This document shows, piece after piece, positions 46,051-54,554 of a stretch of 64,000 nucleotides of DNA. Made by a program: the position numbers and the translations under genes. The stretch spans positions 1-64,000 of the forward strand of contig WSXU01000018.1 of NCBI GenBank assembly GCA_009773455.1, read 5' to 3'. Each line of letters starts with the position of its first letter. Within the stretch, counting starts at the first letter, position 1. The stretch is from Bacteroidota bacterium. GTDB taxonomy: Bacteria > Bacteroidota > Bacteroidia > Bacteroidales > Lentimicrobiaceae. The notes under the pieces were generated by a model, which ran no database searches, had not been told where the DNA came from, and worked only from the letters and a program-made list of their open reading frames with translations.

Positions 46051-48195
46051 ATGAAAAATCAATGGCTCTCATATTTGCCGGTATTGATCCTGTTGGGATT
46101 AAGCCCTGCCATTATCAAAGCCCAGGCAATAAAAGATTCAGTCATCAGATTACCGGCGGTTGAGATTACCGATTCCTCATTTAGCCTGTTCAACCACCGA
46201 AGCCTGATCGGAAAGCTTCGGCTGGAACAGTCACCATCAGCAGATATTGCTGAAATTCTGAGAAAGCAACCCAATATAGGCGGTATCCGAAGGGGTGGGT
46301 ATGCAGTTGACCCAGTAATCAGAGGTTTTCGTTATTCCCAGCTTAACATTTACCTGGATGATGGCATCCACATCGAAGGAGGTTGTCCCAACAGAATGGA
46401 TCCGGTGCTGTCGCACCTAGCCCCTGAAGACATAGAACGGATTGAAATTGTCCGTGGTCCTTATCAGTTAATGTATGGTTCGTCCCAGGCAGCCTCTGTG
46501 CGGGTGATAACTGCAGATAAATTTCTGTTCCGATCATGTAAAACCAGTGTAAGATCCTTTACCGGATATGATGCCAACCGTAGTGGTTTCCGTCAGCAAC
46601 TTTCCATATCAGGCTCAGGAAATAAGATACTTTATAGAATTTCGGGCGGAATAAAAGATTTCGGGAACTACAGGGATGGGAATGGTAAGGAATGGAATTC
46701 AGCCTATGCCGGAAAAAACCTTGCAGCAACGATAGGAATCAGGATCAATAATCATGAAAACCTGCTTTTCGCTTACAAGGGATCATACAGCAGGGAAGTA
46801 ATGTTCCCAGCTCTGCCAATGGATGAAATTGCAGATAATACAAATATTTTTTCTTTCAAATATTTACGGAAATACCTTGACCAGCCAGAAAACCAGCTTC
46901 TGATCTCAGGTTTCCATACCATGGTATATCATGAAATGGATAACCGGTTCAGGCCACAGTACAGTCAGATTGTTCCACCCTATACCGGCCTCATGCAGGC
47001 TTCTGCAAAAGTGAACACCAGGGTCACCGGAATCAGATTTGATGCCCGAAAAACATTGGGATCAGCACAACTGAGCTATGGCATCGACGGTCAATATGCT
47101 TATAAAGACGGCACCCGGCACACAGCCATGATTATGCAAATGAATGAGCAGCAATATATTTCGGAAAAATATACCAATCTTTGGAAAGATGCATCGATCC
47201 TGAATTCCGGATTTTATGCAGGACTGGTAGCTGAAGGAAAAAAAATCAGTTTTACGGCCAGCTTACGTATTGATATTAACCAAAGCAGGTCTGGCGACAC
47301 TCTAGTCATTCAGAAGGATGAGGTTACCTGGTTTAAAACCGACCCTCAGACGAAACTACTATGGAGCCTTTCTGCAATTGTTTCAAGGAAGTTCAATGAT
47401 CATTTCTCAGTATCGCTTGGGCTTGCACGCAGCGCCAGATCAGGTGATATGCAGGAAAAATATATAAAATTCCTGGCAACAGGTTATGATAAATATGATT
47501 ATCTGGGAAATCCTGGTCTTTATCCTGAAATTAACTATCAGGCCGATCTGAATCTTAATTATTCAATAAACAGGTCAAAATTCTACCTGAACCTTTTCCG
47601 TTCCTATATTCAGGACTATATCTACGGAACCCTGGTTCCTCCATCGGTTGCAAGACCGGTGAGCATGGGTGCACCAGGGGTAAAACAGTTCAGCAACATT
47701 AACCGCGCTGTGTTCACAGGCTTTGAATCAGGGGTTACATCAGACCTTTCTGACAGGCTTAACCTGGTTTTATCTGCCGGGTATACCTATGCCTTTTTCC
47801 CTGTAATAGAAAAGATAGTTCTGGAAAACGGACAATATAGTGGTACAACGATGCTTAAAGGCGACCCTGTTGCCGAAATCCCCGCCCTGGAAAGCCTGAT
47901 AAGCCTGGGTTATGAATTTCCAAAAATCAGACTGCAGCCAGTAATTGAAATAAGGGCTGTCGCTTCTCAACACAGGGTATCCGAAGCGTCCTATGAATCG
48001 TCAACCCCGGGTTATGTGATAGCAAACCTCTCAGCGAATTATAACCCTTTCCGCTTTATTTCATTTACGGCAGGTATCAATAACATTCTGGATAAAAGTT
48101 TTTATGATCACCTGAACAGGAAACAATCGGGGACCACCGGTAAACTATATGAGCCCGGCAGAACGTTATTCATCAACATGAAAATTCAATTCTGA
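46051..48195 (+). CDS. TonB-dependent outer-membrane receptor
   Basis: A 714-residue protein with a signal peptide (about residues 1-25), then a plug domain ('IAEILRKQPNIGGIRRGGYA', 'GGCPNRMDPVLSHLAPEDIERIEIVRGPYQLMYGS') and a 22-strand-type barrel that ends in 'PGRTLFINMKIQF' with a terminal Phe. It lacks the N-terminal carboxypeptidase-like domain of SusC proteins, and no SusD gene is nearby, so it is more likely a metal or small-chelate receptor. It lies 25 bp after the NifX-like gene, with AAAGGA before the ATG. The exbB-exbD-tonB genes at 52524-54541 could energise it. Confidence 0.9.
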   Translation: MKNQWLSYLPVLILLGLSPAIIKAQAIKDSVIRLPAVEITDSSFSLFNHRSLIGKLRLEQSPSADIAEILRKQPNIGGIRRGGYAVDPVIRGFRYSQLNIYLDDGIHIEGGCPNRMDPVLSHLAPEDIERIEIVRGPYQLMYGSSQAASVRVITADKFLFRSCKTSVRSFTGYDANRSGFRQQLSISGSGNKILYRISGGIKDFGNYRDGNGKEWNSAYAGKNLAATIGIRINNHENLLFAYKGSYSREVMFPALPMDEIADNTNIFSFKYLRKYLDQPENQLLISGFHTMVYHEMDNRFRPQYSQIVPPYTGLMQASAKVNTRVTGIRFDARKTLGSAQLSYGIDGQYAYKDGTRHTAMIMQMNEQQYISEKYTNLWKDASILNSGFYAGLVAEGKKISFTASLRIDINQSRSGDTLVIQKDEVTWFKTDPQTKLLWSLSAIVSRKFNDHFSVSLGLARSARSGDMQEKYIKFLATGYDKYDYLGNPGLYPEINYQADLNLNYSINRSKFYLNLFRSYIQDYIYGTLVPPSVARPVSMGAPGVKQFSNINRAVFTGFESGVTSDLSDRLNLVLSAGYTYAFFPVIEKIVLENGQYSGTTMLKGDPVAEIPALESLISLGYEFPKIRLQPVIEIRAVASQHRVSEASYESSTPGYVIANLSANYNPFRFISFTAGINNILDKSFYDHLNRKQSGTTGKLYEPGRTLFINMKIQF

Positions 48196-48228
48196 AATAG
48201 CGATATCCTTGTCATAATATCTGAAACT

Positions 48229-49035
48229 ATGAAAATAAAAGGGTTACTGCCTGCAATGACGACTTTATTGTTTCTGGTCATTTTCCTGAATTCCTGCGGC
48301 GAAAAAGAACAAACGCCGGACAATACCATCCTGAAGATTCAATTCCGGCATTCTGTTGATGGCAATCCTTTGGAATTAAATAACATGATCTATACCAATA
48401 CTGCCGGGAATAACTATGAGATTTCAGAAATCATGTACTTTATCTCAGATCTCAGGCTATATAAGCACGATGGCAGTATCGTTACACCCGACGGATGGGA
48501 TAATATCCACTATGTTGACCTAACCCTTCCTGAAACGCAGGAGTGGATAACGGGCAACAAAATACCTTCCGGAGTTTACGATAGTCTGACCTTTACTTTT
48601 GGTTTATCAGTAGAGAACAATCAGTCATTCATGTTCGTGAATCCACCCGAAGTCAATATGGCCTGGCCCGAAGTACTGGGCGGTGGCTACCATTATATGA
48701 TGATGAACGGATGGTGGAAAGACCTTACCGGGACAAGAAAGCCATTTAATTTTCATCTGGGGATCGGACAGATCTATGCTAACAATTCAGGTGACCCCGA
48801 CGACATCACAGGCTTTGTTCACAATGCTTTTACCGTTAAACCGGAGGGTGGTACTTTTACTGTTACAAAAGGCAAAACCAATACCGGGATCCTGGTCATG
48901 AACATCGAAAGCTGGTTTGACACCCCGGTAGTTTATGATCACAACCATTTCGGGGGCGCCGTTATGCAGAACCAGGAAGCCATGCATACCATATGCCTGA
49001 ATGGAGCCGACGTTTTCAGCCTGACCTGGGAATAG
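48229..49035 (+). CDS. MbnP-like lipoprotein
   Basis: A 268-residue lipoprotein: 'LFLVIFLNSCGE' puts the lipid Cys near residue 23. It resembles the MbnP family ('YEISEIMYFISDLRLYKHDG', 'PSGVYDSLTFTFGLS', 'YHYMMMNGWWKD'), in which Trp and His residues bind copper in characterised relatives. Its place right after a TonB receptor is the usual context of MbnP/MbnH-like systems, but no MbnH-type diheme peroxidase gene follows here. Copper handling is the best guess. Confidence 0.75.
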   Translation: MKIKGLLPAMTTLLFLVIFLNSCGEKEQTPDNTILKIQFRHSVDGNPLELNNMIYTNTAGNNYEISEIMYFISDLRLYKHDGSIVTPDGWDNIHYVDLTLPETQEWITGNKIPSGVYDSLTFTFGLSVENNQSFMFVNPPEVNMAWPEVLGGGYHYMMMNGWWKDLTGTRKPFNFHLGIGQIYANNSGDPDDITGFVHNAFTVKPEGGTFTVTKGKTNTGILVMNIESWFDTPVVYDHNHFGGAVMQNQEAMHTICLNGADVFSLTWE

Positions 49036-49069
49036 AACTGAAATATTATCAGCCCTCTGTGCCGGTTAA

Positions 49070-49102
49070 AAAGTAAAAAAAAGGCAGGAATAAATCCTGC
49101 CT
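49070..49102 (-). terminator. Intrinsic terminator of the Spy-like gene
   Basis: The arms GGCAGGA (49083-49089) and TCCTGCC (49095-49101) are followed on the minus strand by a long T-run. The plus side lacks a T-run. Confidence 0.8.
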
Positions 49103-49123
49103 GTATACAAACGCTGAAAAAGG

Positions 49124-49642
49124 TTATTTCTGGTAAGGACACTGTCCGCAATTGCCTCTCCGGTTACCCCTGCCGTTTTTCCGGTTACCATCTCCCCTGT
49201 TCCGGTCTCTGCCGGGTCGGTTATCGAAGAAAGCCTTCTGCTCATCATTGAGCAGGGCCTTCACTGCACGGTGATGCGCTTCACGCTCTTTCATGAGGTC
49301 ACCTTTCAGCTTTGAGATATCGTCAATGGTGCGGTCAATCGCCTTATCATCAGGCTCCTCAGCCAGTCTGAGCGTGTTCATCCTGGCTTCCTTTTCCCCG
49401 ATTTCAGCACGGATAAGTTCAGTCTTACGAAAATGGGCTATGCGAAGTTTCTCCATCGAAATCCGCTGTTCTTCGGTCAGGCCGGGAATCCGGTCAGGCC
49501 GCTCTCCCCTCTCTAATCCGGGTCCCGCACAAGCACCCGGCCCCCGGCCTCTGCCAGGTCCCTGTGCATTAACATTGGCTGAAAATGATAACAAAGCGAA
49601 AAACATTGCCATCACGATGAAATTAAAAGCTGGCTTCTTCAT
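49124..49642 (-). CDS. Spy/CpxP-like periplasmic protein
   Basis: A 172-residue exported protein with a signal peptide (about residues 1-26). An 'LTEEQRISMEKLRIAHFRK' segment matches the LTxxQ motif, a long helical middle follows, and a second degenerate motif 'LLNDEQKAFF' comes after it. The basic, Gly/Arg/Asn-rich C-terminus ends 'RRGNCGQCPYQK' with a CxxC that may bind metal. Spy/CpxP proteins are periplasmic chaperones or metal/stress sensors. It lies near the ECF sigma trio but is separated from it by a repeat-bearing gap. Confidence 0.75.
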   Translation of the reverse strand: MKKPAFNFIVMAMFFALLSFSANVNAQGPGRGRGPGACAGPGLERGERPDRIPGLTEEQRISMEKLRIAHFRKTELIRAEIGEKEARMNTLRLAEEPDDKAIDRTIDDISKLKGDLMKEREAHHRAVKALLNDEQKAFFDNRPGRDRNRGDGNRKNGRGNRRGNCGQCPYQK

Positions 49643-49910
49643 TTTTTTCAGAATTAAAAGTTGTTACTCCGTTGTTTTAGTTATTTATAGAACTCAAACT
49701 GCAAAAATTCCGTGTTTTGGTTCCGGCAGGTTGGACCCGGAGATAGAGGAAATCCAACCCTTCTTACAATAGCCTTACTTCCTATACCATTGTTATTGTC
49801 TCCCGTTAACTACCTGATAACCAACTACTGTCGCCCATTGCCTGCTATTAACTCTAAACTGTTAGTTGTTAGCTGTTAGCTGTTAGTTGTTAGTTGTTAG
49901 CTGTTAGCTG
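49643..49910. other. Gap with heptamer repeats, no gene
   Basis: The right part (49858-49917) is a track of TTAGTTG/TTAGCTG heptamers, the reverse complement of the AACAACT family. It supplies the stop codon of the next minus-strand gene. Nothing else is recognised. Confidence 0.6.
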
Positions 49911-50462
49911 TTAGTTATTCTTTGCTCCGTGTCTGTATCGATGTTGCATTCCTTTACCCGGAGGCCCGCTGTCACGCGACAGCAGATCGCGGTAAAACAA
50001 CCCGAGTTTTTCCTGCTGTTCCGGGGTGGCGATCGACTTCACCTCACGCATATGGTTGATGGTGAGTAGTTTCAGACTTACATGGATGGCCCCGATTTGC
50101 CGGCTTATCGCCTGAAGTTTAAGGGTGTCAGGATTTTCTAAGGTGATCTCACCGGCCAGTTCGTTGTTCAGCTTCCTGATTTCAGCGAAGAGTGGCATAG
50201 CCTTTTCTCTGAAAGCCATCCGTGATTCATGAAAAGCCTCCCGCTGATGACTGTCAAACCCAAGTTCCCTGAACAGGAATCCTGGTCTCACTGATTTATT
50301 CAGAGTATCCTGGCCGGGTTCACCAATAGCCGGGAAATCATCCGGGGGGGCATGGTGGTATTTCCTGACATTATACACCACTGTTACTACGGCTGCCAGA
50401 TTAATGATGGTCAGTGCGATAATAACGAATAACCATATTCTGGATCTCTTATTCTGTATCAT
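49911..50462 (-). CDS. CnrX/ZraP-like periplasmic metal sensor
   Basis: A 183-residue protein with one N-terminal membrane helix (about residues 8-28) and a helical periplasmic domain ('LGFDSHQREAFHESRMAFREKAM', 'IHVSLKLLTINHMREVKSIATPEQQEKLGLFY') of the periplasmic heavy-metal-sensor type. His residues near the anchor ('KYHHAPPDD') and at the C-terminus ('MQHRYRHG') could bind metal. It overlaps the anti-sigma gene by 14 bp and forms an ECF sigma / anti-sigma / sensor trio that resembles CnrHYX. Its stop lies in the heptamer repeat. Confidence 0.72.
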   Translation of the reverse strand: MIQNKRSRIWLFVIIALTIINLAAVVTVVYNVRKYHHAPPDDFPAIGEPGQDTLNKSVRPGFLFRELGFDSHQREAFHESRMAFREKAMPLFAEIRKLNNELAGEITLENPDTLKLQAISRQIGAIHVSLKLLTINHMREVKSIATPEQQEKLGLFYRDLLSRDSGPPGKGMQHRYRHGAKNN

Positions 50463-50997
50463 AACCGACGGTGTTTTCGTTTACAGTCAGATACCCTTCA
50501 AGAACCACTGTGATTTCATCCTCCGGGTGCATATCGCTGGAATAGTTCTGTATGTATGAATTTCCGTCAGCAACACCTGAAAAGCTTCCGATGGAGAACC
50601 CAGGTTGTGAAGGACTGATCAGCCTGCTGCCGATCCAGATACCCAGTATAACAGAGGCTGCGGCGGCAGCAATCGTCGGGCTGTACCGTATGACCCGCCT
50701 TACTGCAGTTAAGTTATGGCCGCTGCTCCTGTTTTGCAGCTCTGTAACGATCAGCCTGTCGTAAAAACCGGGTTCAATGTGGCTTTTTCTTCCTTCAGCA
50801 ATACCAGCGAAACCGGTGCTGCATTCCCTGAACAACACTGCGCATGAACTGCAGGAATTCAGATGCTCCGAAAGATCAGCAGGCACCCGCCCGGGCTTCC
50901 CCGAAGCAAGGACATCTATGATCTGTAATTCAGCCTCAGCGCATTTCATGGACAGGTTGTTTTCTCTTTTGACACCTGAATGTCTCATAACTTGCAT
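50449..50997 (-). CDS. Membrane anti-sigma factor with zinc-finger domain
   Basis: A 182-residue protein. The N-terminal part carries an HxxxCxxC zf-HC2 motif ('SEHLNSCSSCAVLF', about residues 43-56) that would bind the sigma factor in the cytoplasm. A single membrane helix follows ('TIAAAAASVILGIWIGSRLI', about residues 110-130), then a short periplasmic tail. It follows the sigma gene by 3 bp and overlaps the sensor gene by 14 bp. Release of the sigma factor in response to the periplasmic sensor is the expected mechanism. Confidence 0.85.
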   Translation of the reverse strand: MQVMRHSGVKRENNLSMKCAEAELQIIDVLASGKPGRVPADLSEHLNSCSSCAVLFRECSTGFAGIAEGRKSHIEPGFYDRLIVTELQNRSSGHNLTAVRRVIRYSPTIAAAAASVILGIWIGSRLISPSQPGFSIGSFSGVADGNSYIQNYSSDMHPEDEITVVLEGYLTVNENTVGYDTE

Positions 50998-51000
50998 TTT

Positions 51001-51570
51001 TTATTTTTTAAAATAGTGCTTCAGTTGCTTTTGCAATCCCATCCGGGCACGGTGTATCAATGATTCAACGGAAGATACGGAAGTCTGCATCACTTCAGCC
51101 ACCTCAGCATACGACATGTCCTCAAGTTTATTGAGCGTAAAGGCAATACGCTGCTTTTCGGGAAGTGAAGCTATGGCTTCACCGATCAGATGACGCTGCT
51201 CCTTCTGTTCAAGAAGGTCAGCATTGGATTCAGGTTCTCTGACTGATGCATGGTCAGACATGCCATCCAAAGTGAAAAACTCATCAATGTCTTTCCAGAA
51301 TTTCCTTTTTTTATTGTCGCGGATATGATTCAGTGACCGATTGACGGCAATCCGGTAGAGCCAGGTACCTAACCTTGAATCACCCCTGAACTTACCGGCA
51401 TTCCTGAGAGCCTCAATAAAGACTTCCTGCGTAAGGTCCTCCGAGTCGTGAACATTTAGGAGGAAACTATAGCAGATATTATAGACCTTGACCTGATAAG
51501 TTTCGGTAAACTGCCGTCCGGCCAAAGGATCTCCCTTCGCAATACCATCAAGCAACTCCTGATCACTCAT
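51001..51570 (-). CDS. ECF-type RNA polymerase sigma factor
   Basis: A 189-residue sigma-70 family ECF factor. Region 2 is seen in 'DLTQEVFIEALRNAGKFRGD' with 'LGTWLYRIAVNRSLNHIRDNKKR' (about residues 45-95). Region 4 is seen in 'LPEKQRIAFTLNKLEDMSYAEVAEVMQTSVSSVESL' (about residues 130-170). It is the first gene of a three-gene operon with its anti-sigma factor and a CnrX-like sensor. Target promoters are unknown; the neighbouring Spy-like and metal-uptake genes are candidates. Confidence 0.93.
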   Translation of the reverse strand: MSDQELLDGIAKGDPLAGRQFTETYQVKVYNICYSFLLNVHDSEDLTQEVFIEALRNAGKFRGDSRLGTWLYRIAVNRSLNHIRDNKKRKFWKDIDEFFTLDGMSDHASVREPESNADLLEQKEQRHLIGEAIASLPEKQRIAFTLNKLEDMSYAEVAEVMQTSVSSVESLIHRARMGLQKQLKHYFKK

Positions 51571-51752
51571 GAACAGATACGATTTTTTTTGATACCGTTA
51601 AATTACAATTCTTTTGACACAGGATTTATAAAAACATGCGCCGGTAAAGTAAAATTCATGTTTACATGCTCATCATTCCTGTTTTTATGTAGTCAGATGT
51701 TGATTCGCAACGCGGAATTTTCCTAAATTTACAAAGTGAATCTCCATGTAAA

Positions 51753-52121
51753 ATGAATTTATACGGCAACCCTTGCACCTTCGGATCCTTTTACCGGAAT
51801 GTATTGATGTCATTTTTTTACAGCCTTGCCTTTCTCCTGTCGATCCAGGTTCAGGAACCGGTGTGGCAGGAAATTACCGGTAGTAACCACACCTTTATCG
51901 GGGCTCAGGTTATTAACCTTTTGCCGGTTCAGGAGCATAGTACAAAGCAAACAAGTGTCCCGGTTTACCCGTTTCCTGTGATCATTTTTCAGGGCTCCGG
52001 CACTTTCAGCAAATTGTTTCTTAAAATACCGGCATCGAATTCACTGATGTTTTCAGACAAGCCCGGACTGTCATGTTTCCTGGGTTGTGTATCCATACTC
52101 CTGCCCATTCTAAGGATTTAG
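51753..52121 (+). CDS. Hypothetical small secreted protein
   Basis: A 122-residue reading frame. An internal Met19 starts a good signal-peptide-like segment ('MSFFYSLAFLLSIQVQ'), which would give a secreted protein of about 100 residues. A TAAATTTA sequence lies about 30 bp upstream, close to the -7 consensus. No domain is recognised, and the codon pattern gives no clear support, so this may be a chance frame. The surrounding gap, 51571-52212, holds nothing else I can identify. Confidence 0.3.
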   Translation: MNLYGNPCTFGSFYRNVLMSFFYSLAFLLSIQVQEPVWQEITGSNHTFIGAQVINLLPVQEHSTKQTSVPVYPFPVIIFQGSGTFSKLFLKIPASNSLMFSDKPGLSCFLGCVSILLPILRI

Positions 52122-52212
52122 ATTTCCCCTGTTCCTTCGTTCTGTTAAAAACTCTGCCCGGTATATTTCTATGGATATCACGGGTGATGTATGATTTATA
52201 TTTTATACCAAA

Positions 52213-52332
52213 ATGGAAAAAAACACAGAAAAACAGGGATTATCCGGATTCAAACCTTTCCTGATCGTTCTGGCAGCGCTGATCGTTTTACTGGTCATTA
52301 TAAAACTCACACTTTCAGCACTCTCACTCTGA
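52213..52332 (+). CDS. 39-residue single-helix membrane peptide
   Basis: This short frame starts with a polar segment ('MEKNTEKQGLSGFKPF'), followed by a strongly hydrophobic helix ('LIVLAALIVLLVIIKL') and a short tail, and ends at a TGA at 52332. A strong intrinsic terminator begins about 20 bp after the stop, which supports a transcribed small gene. No family is recognised. It lies 190 bp upstream of exbB but is separated from it by that terminator. Confidence 0.5.
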   Translation: MEKNTEKQGLSGFKPFLIVLAALIVLLVIIKLTLSALSL

Positions 52333-52352
52333 TTTATATAGCACGGATACCC

Positions 52353-52396
52353 GGACAGGGTGGAAGCAAATTGCTGCTTCTGCCCTGTTTTGTTTT
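52353..52396 (+). terminator. Intrinsic terminator after the small membrane peptide
   Basis: The arms ACAGGGTGGAAGCA and TGCTTCTGCCCTGT pair except for two positions, and TTTTGTTTT follows. Confidence 0.8.
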
Positions 52397-52523
52397 CAAA
52401 GCAATAATATTAACCGGAAAAACGAGTTTAATATTAACACTGTAATGTTGATAGAATATGTTTTTCCATCAGCGAAACAGTTTACAATTAGCCTAATTTT
52501 ACTTTGAATTAAACCAAAGACCA

Positions 52524-53243
52524 ATGATTTCAGGAATTCTTCTGCAGATTACACAACCGGGAACAGCACTTACCGACACCATCCTCAAGACAGTGGCACA
52601 ACCACCTCAACCTACCGCAGTAAGCCTTTCAGTCTGGGAACTTGCCCTCAAGGGAGGGTGGATTATGTTACCCATAGCCCTGATGTCGGTTATCGCAATC
52701 TATATCTTCATTGAAAGATATATTGTCATCAACCGGGCTTCACGTGATGAACACAATTTCATGAACAATATCCGTGATTTCATCCATAACGGCCGCATCG
52801 ATTCAGCGCTGTCGCTGTGTAAAAACAACCATACTCCCATTGCAAAGATGATTGAGAAGGGGATCATCCGCATTGGCAAACCGCTGAACGACATCAATGC
52901 AGCCATCGAGAATGTCGGTAAACTGGAAGTTTCAAAACTGGAGAAAAACATGGCTGCCCTGGCAACAATTGCAGGAGCAGCACCGATGCTGGGTTTCCTT
53001 GGAACAGTCACTGGTATGGTGCAGGCATTCTATGATATGTCGATGGCCGGAAACAACATTGATATTGCCCTGCTGTCAGGCGGTATCTATCAGGCGATGA
53101 TCACCACCGTTGCCGGACTTATTGTAGGTATCATGGCATACATCTGTTACAATATTCTGGTTGCCAGGGTTGAAAAGGTGGTCTTTATTCTTGAAGCCAG
53201 GGCTACAGAGTTTATGGACCTGCTGCATGAACCGGCATCCTGA
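52524..53243 (+). CDS. exbB: ExbB/TolQ/MotA-family proton channel
   Basis: A 239-residue membrane protein with helices near residues 45-65, about 140-165 and 180-205. 'LATIAGAAPMLGFLGTVTGMVQAF' and 'GIYQAMITTVAGLIVGIMAYICYN' are the conserved ExbB/TolQ segments. With ExbD it uses the proton gradient to drive TonB. exbD follows after 42 bp. Confidence 0.93.
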   Translation: MISGILLQITQPGTALTDTILKTVAQPPQPTAVSLSVWELALKGGWIMLPIALMSVIAIYIFIERYIVINRASRDEHNFMNNIRDFIHNGRIDSALSLCKNNHTPIAKMIEKGIIRIGKPLNDINAAIENVGKLEVSKLEKNMAALATIAGAAPMLGFLGTVTGMVQAFYDMSMAGNNIDIALLSGGIYQAMITTVAGLIVGIMAYICYNILVARVEKVVFILEARATEFMDLLHEPAS

Positions 53244-53285
53244 AGCACCAATGTTTAAAATGGATTTCACTGCAAAACTATTGAA

Positions 53286-53699
53286 ATGGCTATAAGAACA
53301 AGAAATAAGATCAGCACAGAATTCAGTATGGCTTCCATGTCGGATCTGGTGTTCCTGCTGCTGATTTTCTTCATGCTTACCTCAACACTGGTGAGCCCCA
53401 ATGCAATCAAACTGATGCTTCCATCCAGCTCAAGCAAGACCATGGCCAAACAGTCGGTCACCGTTTATATCGACAGCAATTTCAATTACTTTGTCGAAGA
53501 GAACCCTGTGAACCAGGAATTTCTTGTAGAAACCATCGGCAGTAAACTGGCCGGACAAATTGACGCGTCTGTGGTACTGAGAGCCGATCAGAGCGTTCCG
53601 GTTCAATACGTTGTGACCCTGATTGATGCTGTAAACAAGGTGAATGAACTCACCGGGACAAAACATAAGGTAATTCTGGCGACCAAACCCGTCAAGTAA
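53286..53699 (+). CDS. exbD: ExbD/TolR-family protein
   Basis: A 137-residue protein with a short cytoplasmic N-terminus, one membrane helix that carries the essential Asp ('MASMSDLVFLLLIFFMLTSTLV', Asp at about residue 20), and a periplasmic domain with the closing 'VNELTGTKHKVILATKP'. Only one exbD is present, whereas some Bacteroidota operons have two. tonB follows after 56 bp. Confidence 0.93.
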   Translation: MAIRTRNKISTEFSMASMSDLVFLLLIFFMLTSTLVSPNAIKLMLPSSSSKTMAKQSVTVYIDSNFNYFVEENPVNQEFLVETIGSKLAGQIDASVVLRADQSVPVQYVVTLIDAVNKVNELTGTKHKVILATKPVK

Positions 53700-53755
53700 C
53701 GAGGATAAAAAAAGGAAACTGGCAGGATTTTTGAAAGTTTAACAGAAAAACAAGC

Positions 53756-54541
53756 GTGAAAATAGACAGGGATAACATAAAAGGACTGGCCGGAACCATT
53801 TTATTTCATGCTCTTTTGTTTCTGGGGCTTCTTTTTATGGCTTTAAGAACGCCTCTGCCGCTCCCTAAGGAAAGCGGAGTAGAGGTGAATATCGGCAATT
53901 CTGACGACGGAATGGGTGATGTTCAGCCGGAACAACTTGCTGCCGGTTCTCCGGAAACACCCAGGCCTTCCGCTGCATCGGCGAAAGAAGAAGTGGTGAC
54001 GGAAAAAACCGATGAAACGCCCATGATCGACCCTGTTAAGAAAAACAAACCGGTTGTTACTGAAAAACCCGAACCCAAACAGATTGAAAAACCAACACCC
54101 AAACCGGAGCCAAAACCGGTAGTGAATCCCAATGCCATGTATAAAGGTAAAACAGGTAATTCAACCGGGGGAGGTAACCAGGGAATTACAGGCAAGCCGG
54201 GCGATCAGGGTAAACCCAACGGTACACCGGGTTCCGACAATTATGTAGGACTGGGCGGCGCCGGCGGAGGGGTATCCTTCGATTTGGAAGGCCGCAGCAA
54301 ACGGCAGATTCCCAGTCCCTCCAATAAATTCACAGAACGCGGCACCGTGGTGGTGACCATTTTTGTTAACCGGGCCGGTATGGTTACCCGGGTGATTACA
54401 GGGGCCAAAGGCACTACAACCACCAATGATAATCTCAGGCAACTGGCCGAACAGGCTGCAAAGCAGGCCAGATTCAGCCCGAAAGAAGATGCCCCGGAAG
54501 AGCAAAAAGGTACCATCACCTATATTTTCGAGCTAAACTGA
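53756..54541 (+). CDS. tonB: TonB-family energy transducer
   Basis: A 261-residue protein with an N-terminal membrane helix (about residues 10-30), a Pro/Lys/Glu-rich linker (about 85-125, 'KPEPKQIEKPTPKPEPKP'), a Gly-rich stretch, and a C-terminal TonB domain ('GTVVVTIFVNRAGMVTRVITG', ending 'GTITYIFELN'). It starts at a GTG. It couples the ExbB-ExbD motor to outer-membrane receptors such as the one at 46051-48195. folC follows after 13 bp. Confidence 0.9.
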   Translation: MKIDRDNIKGLAGTILFHALLFLGLLFMALRTPLPLPKESGVEVNIGNSDDGMGDVQPEQLAAGSPETPRPSAASAKEEVVTEKTDETPMIDPVKKNKPVVTEKPEPKQIEKPTPKPEPKPVVNPNAMYKGKTGNSTGGGNQGITGKPGDQGKPNGTPGSDNYVGLGGAGGGVSFDLEGRSKRQIPSPSNKFTERGTVVVTIFVNRAGMVTRVITGAKGTTTTNDNLRQLAEQAAKQARFSPKEDAPEEQKGTITYIFELN

Positions 54542-54554
54542 TTTCATTAAAGAA

